Of a DNA stretch of 64,000 nt, positions 57,641 through 64,000 are shown piece after piece; the first letter of the stretch is position 1; every line of letters starts with the position of its first letter. A program made the position numbers and the translations under genes. Source of the stretch: Hemileia vastatrix (lineage: Eukaryota; Basidiomycota; Pucciniomycetes; Pucciniales; Zaghouaniaceae). Where the stretch lies: positions 1,318,501-1,382,500 of the forward strand of contig JASXTE010000002.1 of assembly GCA_030280995.1 (NCBI GenBank), written 5' to 3'. The notes beneath the pieces were generated by a model. That model was given only the letters and a program-made list of their open reading frames with translations, searched no databases and was not told the origin of the DNA.

Positions 57641-58168
57641 CTATGATTTTTTCTTTTTATACTTTTTTAGTAGAGTAGGAAGATTAGATATCTCCTTCCC
57701 AGGTATCCAAGAATCATATTCAGATGATTTATTCTTGAATCTCAATAAGTATTCTGTACCTTTCTCAGCAGTGACTATTCTGTCATATAAAATTTTTTCA
57801 ATTTCTGCTGTCTCAGTGATTTCATTTGGGGTTTTCTTTGGTCTACCCCTCCTTTTTGGAAATAAATCACTATTGGATGTGTAAGGTTTCAAAAGAGATA
57901 TTGGAAAAACAGGATGTTTTCTGTCATATGGGGAATACAGAATAACTTCAACTGCATTATCTCCAATCATTCTTCTGACAACAAAAGGACCAACAAATGG
58001 ATCTTTTAATTTGTTATTACCTTGTAAGTTGAAGGGGACTGTAGAAATCAACACTTCATCACCCTTTTTAAAAGTGTATTCTTTATGGGATTTTTCCCAT
58101 CTTTTCTTCTCATATTCAAATGATTTTTCAATACATTTTTGAGCATGATTTCTACATAGTTGTTGCAT
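57641..58168 (-). pseudogene. Integrase C-terminus and chromodomain-like tail of element D
   Basis: In phase with the large frame upstream after a Lys-to-stop change at 58181-58183. It has LKDPFVGPFVV and the chromodomain-like tail (KILYDRIVTAEKGTEYLLRF...LPTLLKKYK). Confidence 0.88.
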
Positions 58169-58180
58169 TTGAAGAAAAGA

Positions 58181-61100
58181 TTATACACCAGGATGTATAT
58201 CCAATTTAGGTATTTTGTTATTGAGAATTTGGGAAGGAGTATTAGGAACATATCCAAGCCAGAGCTCAAAAGGCTTTCTTTGAGTAACAGAATGAACAGT
58301 GCTATTATAAGCAAATTCTAACCCAGGAAGTAAGGTAACCCAATCATGAGTGAATCTGTCATTATCTTTATACTCAAGGCCAAAGGCACAATATCTTCTT
58401 ATCATGTCCTCTAAAGTCTGAATCATTCTTTTAGCTAAACCATCAGTCTGAGGGTGATGGGAAGTAGAAAGTTTCAGATCACAACCACAAACATCCATCA
58501 GAGACATCCAAAATTCAGAAGTAAATTTAGGGTCTCTGTCAGAGATTATGGCTTTAGGAAAACCAGCAGTATTAAACATATGAGACCACCATAAGAAAGC
58601 TAATTCTTTAGTGGAAACATCCTTGTGGTTAGGGATAAATTTACACATTTTTGTGAATCTGTCCACAATAACCCAACAAGAGTTATAACTGTCTTTACCA
58701 GCAATAGGTAATCCTGTTACAAAATCCATGTTTATTATTTTCCATGGAGCATCAGGAGGTTCAATATGTTGCATTAATCCTGCTCTTTTACCAGTTAATC
58801 TTTTTGATTTTTGGAATGAATCACAGGATTCAACATATAATTTTGTGTCCTCAGACATATTAGCCCACCAAGAAGTGTTCTTAATTCTGATCATTGTTTT
58901 GTCAAGATCAAAATGTCCAGCCAATATGTCATCATGACAAGTTCTCAAGATGATTTCTTTCATAGAAGGAGGAATAACAATAACATTACTCAACTTTCTT
59001 CTATAATATAGGTATCCTTCATCAATTGAAAATTTTCCTTTTTCCAAAGCTTTTTGGTACTTTGGTGGAAGGGTTTTAATTAGTGCTTGTATTGAAGCAT
59101 TCTTTGGATCATTTAATATGGTGCATAACTTTTTCAAGTCAGTGTCCTTATCATATGATTCCAGAATAAGCTGTAATAGCTCTTCCTCCATATCAACCAC
59201 ATATATCCCATGGATATGGATAATTTCATCCTCAGGATCATAAGCAGGATTAGAGTCATCATTTGGTAAAGGTAACCTTGATAACATATCCACATTTGAG
59301 TGACCAATACCAGCTCTGTGAGTAATTGTCATTCTCCCTCTGTACTCTTGAACAGCCAGCTGCCATCTAAACATATGTTTATTAGGTGTTTTCAAGTTTA
59401 AAAGGGATTTAACTGCACTGCAGTCAGTGACAAGTTCAAATTTCTGGTCATCTAGGTAATAATGAAGCTTTTCCAGAGCCCATACTACAGCTAAACACTC
59501 TAATTGAGTAGCACCATATTTCAATTCACTATTTCTCAAGGTTCTTGAAATATAACAAATTACTACTTCTGAAACTTTATCATTTATCACTTGTTTTTGA
59601 TGGAGGGCAGCACCAAGACCAATGAAACTGGCATCAGTGTACAAAACAAATGGTTGATCAAAGTCAGGTAAAGCAAGAATTGGTGCTGACATTAAACAGT
59701 GTTTCATAGTGTCAAAGGCTCTTTGTCTTTCACTATTCCAGACAAAAGCAACATCCTTTCTAGTTAATTGGGTAAGGGGTAAAGCTATGACTTGGTAATT
59801 TTTAATATACTGTCTATAGTATCCACACATTCCCAAAAAACTTTGGAGCTCTCTCACTGTTGTAGGAGCTTTCACCTGTTGTATGGCTGCCACTTTGTTC
59901 TGGTCAACACATATCTGTAAGCCTGAAACAACATGACCAAAAACTTTTAAAGAATGGAAACCAAATTTACATTTCTTCAAAGCAAGTGTCATATTTATTT
60001 CATCCATTTTCTGGAATACTTTACACAGGTGTTTAAGATGGTCCTCAAATGTTTTTGAGAATATAATGATATCATCAATATAAACCATCAGCCAACCTTC
60101 AATTATCTCTTGATGGAATGTGTTATCCATTCCTTTTTGGAAAACAGAAGGGGCATTTTTAGGGCCAAATGGCATCCTAATATACTTATAAATACCCATA
60201 TGAGTGGCAATCATCAGAAAGTTCTGAGAATTTTTCTCAACAGGTACCTGGTGATATCCCTTATTACCATCCAAACAGCTGATATATTTAGCACCCTGTA
60301 AAGTAGCATGTATAGAGCTGATTCTAGGTAAAGGATAGATATCATCAACAGTATAAGTATTTAGTTCTCTATAATCACCACATAACCTGGCTTTATCTTT
60401 CTCATAAGAAATTAGGACAGGTGAGATAACACAATATTTAGGTGTTTCAACTACCTTTTCAATAATATTCATTTTTAAAAGGGTAGAGATATTATCTTCA
60501 ATATCTTTTCTCTTTGTGGGAGAAGCAGGATAAGGCTTCTTTTTTAAACTAGGTGGTATATCAGTTAATGGGCAAGACAATGAAAGTTTCATTTCCTCTT
60601 TAACTAATCCCAGTTCATGTGACCCATGAGCAAAGGCCATAGGAAAAGATTTTATCAAGTTAATGATGGAATCTTTATCCTCACCATAAAGTTGTTCTCC
60701 AAAAGAGGCATTGTCAATTTCAGACATAAGGGCATGCATTTCCTTTGTAGATCTTCCTTTATATTGAACCACAGAATTACATGTGTTCAATTCTGGTTTT
60801 AATAATTTTTTAGGGGAGGAAATTTTAAATTTTCTCTTCCCATTCATCCCCATTGTGAAACATTGGTTTGAAGGATCCAATTTTATGCCATACTTGGTTA
60901 AAATATCATTTCCTACAATAAACCAATTGCTCAAGTTATCATTTTTCATGACAACAAAATCACAAATAGCTCTTACAAAACGATGGTTATATTTAAAAAA
61001 CACTGTGGCTTTGTATTTACCAATGGGGGACAAAACAGAGCCATACCCTCTCCAATTTTCAGAAATGATAGGCAAAAGTTTAGATTTATAGTCTTGATCT

Positions 61101-61786
61101 ACTGAGGCAAGTGCTCTTTCAGATACTACACTTCCTCCAGCTCCAGAATCCAGAACAACTTCAATGCTGGTTCCATTGATCAAGACTGGTGCCTTAAGAG
61201 GGGCAATAACAATTGAGTTATCCTCAATGTTCTTTATGATCTCAGCATCCTCAACTGTAGATAAATCATTATTATCAATGTCAATAGTATTTAAATAATG
61301 AATGTCTTCTTTCAGCATCAAGATTTCTTGTTGAGATTCATATGAAATATTGCTGGCACAATCACTTGATGTATCATCCAGTGCCACTGTGTCATCAGCA
61401 TGCTCCTCTGTTTGTTCTACAAGATTTATCTTCCTGTCACAAACATGGCCTTTCTGCCAAGGCTTGTTGCACTTGAAGCAAGTGTTTGTTGCATACTTCT
61501 TTGGTGCAACAGGGGCAGAAGGTTTACCAACCTTTTCCAGAGGTTTTTGTTGGTAAGTGGAGGGTTTCTCCAAAGGGGTCCTAGGAATGAATCTTCTTGC
61601 ATCATACTTATTGTTTAGAAGTATCTCATTGCAAGTATTAATGAAAGAAGAGGGTTCTTTGGAGAACTCAGTCCTAGCCACAATCAAGTCTCTCAGAGAC
61701 ATTGGTAATTTATAGAGGATCCTGTCCTTCCATAAATCAAACTCCATATTTGGGTCCATTGCCCTTAAGATTTTTACAAGTTTCAT
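58181..61786 (-). CDS. Gag C-terminus, protease, RT, RNase H and integrase of element D
   Basis: A 1201-codon frame that starts inside Gag after TAG 61793. In order: the end of the capsid block, zinc knuckle CFKCNKPWQKGHVC (near 61460), protease LDSGAG (near 61150), RT with YIDD (near 60075), RNase H LYTDASF (near 59640), integrase with GHF and NMDFVTG, SDRDPKF and GLAKRM. Two integrase changes stand out: the zinc pair CDSC is CDSF, and the catalytic-loop GLAERM has Lys for the catalytic Glu. Either should inactivate integrase. The ATG at 61786 is internal, so this is really a Pol fragment. Confidence 0.9.
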   Translation of the reverse strand: MKLVKILRAMDPNMEFDLWKDRILYKLPMSLRDLIVARTEFSKEPSSFINTCNEILLNNKYDARRFIPRTPLEKPSTYQQKPLEKVGKPSAPVAPKKYATNTCFKCNKPWQKGHVCDRKINLVEQTEEHADDTVALDDTSSDCASNISYESQQEILMLKEDIHYLNTIDIDNNDLSTVEDAEIIKNIEDNSIVIAPLKAPVLINGTSIEVVLDSGAGGSVVSERALASVDQDYKSKLLPIISENWRGYGSVLSPIGKYKATVFFKYNHRFVRAICDFVVMKNDNLSNWFIVGNDILTKYGIKLDPSNQCFTMGMNGKRKFKISSPKKLLKPELNTCNSVVQYKGRSTKEMHALMSEIDNASFGEQLYGEDKDSIINLIKSFPMAFAHGSHELGLVKEEMKLSLSCPLTDIPPSLKKKPYPASPTKRKDIEDNISTLLKMNIIEKVVETPKYCVISPVLISYEKDKARLCGDYRELNTYTVDDIYPLPRISSIHATLQGAKYISCLDGNKGYHQVPVEKNSQNFLMIATHMGIYKYIRMPFGPKNAPSVFQKGMDNTFHQEIIEGWLMVYIDDIIIFSKTFEDHLKHLCKVFQKMDEINMTLALKKCKFGFHSLKVFGHVVSGLQICVDQNKVAAIQQVKAPTTVRELQSFLGMCGYYRQYIKNYQVIALPLTQLTRKDVAFVWNSERQRAFDTMKHCLMSAPILALPDFDQPFVLYTDASFIGLGAALHQKQVINDKVSEVVICYISRTLRNSELKYGATQLECLAVVWALEKLHYYLDDQKFELVTDCSAVKSLLNLKTPNKHMFRWQLAVQEYRGRMTITHRAGIGHSNVDMLSRLPLPNDDSNPAYDPEDEIIHIHGIYVVDMEEELLQLILESYDKDTDLKKLCTILNDPKNASIQALIKTLPPKYQKALEKGKFSIDEGYLYYRRKLSNVIVIPPSMKEIILRTCHDDILAGHFDLDKTMIRIKNTSWWANMSEDTKLYVESCDSFQKSKRLTGKRAGLMQHIEPPDAPWKIINMDFVTGLPIAGKDSYNSCWVIVDRFTKMCKFIPNHKDVSTKELAFLWWSHMFNTAGFPKAIISDRDPKFTSEFWMSLMDVCGCDLKLSTSHHPQTDGLAKRMIQTLEDMIRRYCAFGLEYKDNDRFTHDWVTLLPGLEFAYNSTVHSVTQRKPFELWLGYVPNTPSQILNNKIPKLDIHPGV

Positions 61787-61792
61787 TAAAAA

Positions 61793-63223
61793 CTAAATAG
61801 GTTTCTCAGTAGAAGAGCTATATCTAGTTTCCTCATACTGCCTTTGTTGAGCCATTCTGAACTTGGAGCCACCAAATTGTGCTTTAATTAATTTCTTCCA
61901 ATCCTCCCATGAGTAGTCATTCCCATCCAGGAGAACAGATTCATACCACATCAGGGCAACATTAGTGAACAAAGAAATTAATTTGGACACAATTTCCTCA
62001 TCTGGGAGTTTGTAAGAATTTTTTAAATTATCAATTCTGCAAATAAATTGTTGCCAATCAGGGGAAGAATCACCATCAAATGTTGGGTACTGGTCAAGTT
62101 TTGGCCAATTCTTTTGATTTGAAGGAGTCTCCTTAGTACTAGCTTGTTTCTGAGTAAGAATCAGCTGTAATTTCTCTAATTGTGCTGAAATCTCATTGTT
62201 TAATCCTTCTGTTGCAGATCCTGGTGCATCATCAGTTTTTGATGGAAATTCAGTGTTATCAACAGGTATTTCTGGATCAATTTTTATTTTAGATGAACTA
62301 GCCACAGGTACTGGTTGAGCATCCTGCACTATATGTTCCTTCACAGAATTGTCAGAATATTTTTGGTCATTTAACAATGAGTTCAATTTTTCTTCAATGG
62401 TTGTTAGTCTTGTTTTCATTCTTGGAAGACTAGATAAACTTTCATTGATAGTTGCAAAAGATAATTGTTTTTTATGTTGAAAAGATGACAAATGGTTACT
62501 CAATCTTTTCAGATTTATCTTATCTATTTCTACCTCCTGGCAACAGGCAGATACAGTATCTTTTAGTTTAGACAAATCATTTTTTATATTTTGCCATAAA
62601 GCAATTTTCTTTTCATGGGTTGCTTTGTAATGAGACAATTCATCAGAGACTCTCTGTGCTTCACTTTTTAATGCTTGATAACCCTGATAATTTAACAAAC
62701 TATTATATCTCTGAGTCAATTGCATATTTTTCATTATATGATTTTGCTTGGCAATAATATCTCTCAAGTGCTCATCATTAATTCTTGCTACATCTGGAGT
62801 GTTTCTCAATAAAGAAACTGAGTAACTTTCCAGACTCTCATAGAACTCAGGGTCAAGAGTTTCATCAATCACAGCCATATCAGGATTAATCATTGAGGTA
62901 GCAATTAAAAGTAATGGATTGGATACATGAGATAACTTTCTACTATTCCCAGCTTCTATAGGTCTCAAGGTTTCATCCTGCCTTCCAGATTTACCTGAAG
63001 GAACAGAGTCAGCCACAAGAAAAGGCACTTGAGAATCAATAGAGGGACGTACCAGGGTTTGCTGGGTATCACCATATTGGGCTTCCTTCTTCTTTTGCCT
63101 CCTTGATAAGGGTGGGGAGGAGTGGGGTTGGCCTGGGTGGGCCTTGATGGACCTACCTGAGGTAACTGATGCTGGTTTTGAGCCAAGTAGGCCCACTGTG
63201 TGTTGAGCCAGTCCCACTGCCAC
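61793..63223 (-). pseudogene. Gag of element D (main part)
   Basis: In phase with the ATG at 63664 and the Pol frame. It has a helical middle (RLSNHLSSFQHKKQ; LTTIEEKLNSLL) and the capsid block from about 62120 (QKNWPKLDQYPTFDG), and ends at TAG 61793 where A has a Val codon. Confidence 0.85.
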
Positions 63224-63664
63224 TTGGACACTTCCACCATCTCTTGGGATTGGGGAGCCAATTGTTGTTGATCCCTGGGAGGAAGAGGTTTCCTTTTCTC
63301 TTGGAGAAAAGTATCTGTTCTTTTCACCCTTTCTTCCAAGGCATCTACCCTTACCTTTAGTTTCAAGCTATCTGTCCTTAACTCCTTTATGTGGGTTGAC
63401 AGATTCTTTATCTGCTGGGACAACGGCATCTTTTTTATCTTGAAGCCTTTTGGAAGCTCTTCTGGTGGGTTTGTCCTGGGCTTCTGATCCTGAGTATTGT
63501 CCACTAGTATTTCTACTTCTTCCATTTCTACATCCTGTTTGGGGCAAGGATTTATTAGTTTGAGAAATTCTTCTTGTTAAAGGAGAACTTACAGAAGTAG
63601 GCTCATCATAATAAATTAAGTCTAGTTCTTCTTCACGTGCAGCAAAACCACTTTGATCAGTCAT
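62991..63664 (-). CDS. Overlapping spliced accessory ORF (ORF-X) of element D, intact
   Basis: Exon 1 is 63664-63593 (24 codons shared with Gag). Intron 1 is 63592-63535 (58 nt), donor GTAAGT, branch-like ACTAAT, acceptor AAACAG. Exon 2 (63534-63053) is +1 to Gag and fully open: MEEVEILVD, LPKGFKIKKMPL, the coiled-coil stretch LSTHIKELRTDSLKLKV/DALEERV, VSKWQWDWL, HPYQGGKRRRKP and PSKPW. Intron 2 (63052-62995, 58 nt, GTACGT...CCTTCAG) splits the final Trp codon and brings TAA next. Here the unspliced frame does not stop (TGG TAC), so only splicing gives the conserved PW end: this is the best support for intron 2. The product has 185 residues. The Gag frame is stopped at 63368 inside this region, yet ORF-X is intact. 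Confidence 0.68.
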
Positions 63665-64000
63665 TTTAAGATTCTACTGAAATGAAGGAAAAGAGACAAA
63701 ATTAATTAGTCTTTATTTTTAATTTTTATTTAACAGAAATAAAATAAAAATAATAATAATAAATCTTTTTAGGATAAAAATCAACTTAAATAAAATTAAT
63801 AAAAGAAAAATTTAAAACCAGGATAATACAATCAACTGTAGAAATAAATTAGAATTTCTATTAATTTTTATTTTCAGGATTTAAATCAACTAATTTATTA
63901 CCAGGATTTATTGTCAACTGAAATAATCAAATATGAATCTTTATTAATAAAAATTATTTTAACTGATTACTTAACTACCAGGACTTAATGTCAACTGAAG
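63665..64000 (-). other. 5' leader of element D
   Basis: AT-rich, non-coding upstream region of the Gag start. The 5' LTR must lie beyond the window. Confidence 0.6.

Larger units (their letters stand above)
56783..64000 (-). mobile_element. Ty3/gypsy LTR retrotransposon D (5' end outside the window)
   Basis: The 3' LTR is at 56783-57606, preceded on the minus strand by GAGTGAGGGAG. Gag-Pol follows up to 63664 and the leader to the window end. Its LTR family is the same as the solo LTRs at 7395-10764. The reading frame of 6 kb is uninterrupted apart from three nonsense codons (63368, 61793, 58181). The target duplication cannot be tested. Confidence 0.92.

Noticed and set aside
1..64000. CRISPR arrays, bacterial operons, riboswitches
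   Set aside because: The window is eukaryotic; the repeats seen are minisatellites, LTRs and TIRs without the required regular spacers.

Overview
This is a strongly AT-rich eukaryotic window dominated by nested transposable elements, with one stretch (about 22.8-27.5 kb) that looks like host DNA. A fungus, most likely a basidiomycete and possibly a rust, is inferred from short introns (about 52-70 nt, GTAAGT-like donors, CTAAY-like branch sites), the mix of Ty3/gypsy, Ty1/copia, Tc1-like and Harbinger-like elements, and the family style of the FIDD reverse transcriptase and the SAM-like transposon protein. The species cannot be fixed from sequence alone.

Layout. 1-890: edge of a Harbinger-like DNA transposon, transposase on the minus strand plus subterminal repeats. 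890-7390: AT-rich DNA without convincing genes, with a pyrimidine/purine-skewed block and a tRNA relic. 7395-10764: two LTRs of one family head to head, the second interrupted by a different solo LTR. 13648-22812: near-intact gypsy element A (TSD AAAAT). 22818-27490: minisatellites, a proposed four-exon gene for a secreted protein and two tandem tRNA-like genes inside its first intron. 27496-36710: decayed gypsy element B (TSD GATAC), inserted one base inside a 192-bp foldback MITE. 36987-51712: a minus-strand copia element split by a Tc1/mariner-type transposon (37285-50150, TA duplication), which is itself split by gypsy element C (38396-47214, TSD CTTCA). 51720-56780: a pol remnant of a different gypsy lineage (E). 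56783-64000: gypsy element D on the minus strand, running off the window.

Most notable observation: gypsy elements A-D all carry, at the 5' end of gag, a second protein frame that lies +1 to gag. It is reached by removing a short intron (64, 55, 55 and 58 nt; all equal 1 mod 3) directly after the first 7-25 codons. The hidden frame encodes a coiled-coil protein with a shared W-K/Q-W-D-W/Y motif, an HPYxG basic block and a terminal PW-stop. A second intron (58, 55, 52, 58 nt; again all 1 mod 3) begins inside that last Trp codon. I read this as an alternatively spliced accessory protein overlapping gag: unspliced RNA gives Gag-Pol, spliced RNA gives the small protein.

A second notable system is the Tc1-like transposon. 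It carries a convergent SAM-like second gene, and both genes appear to begin inside the roughly 550-bp terminal inverted repeats.
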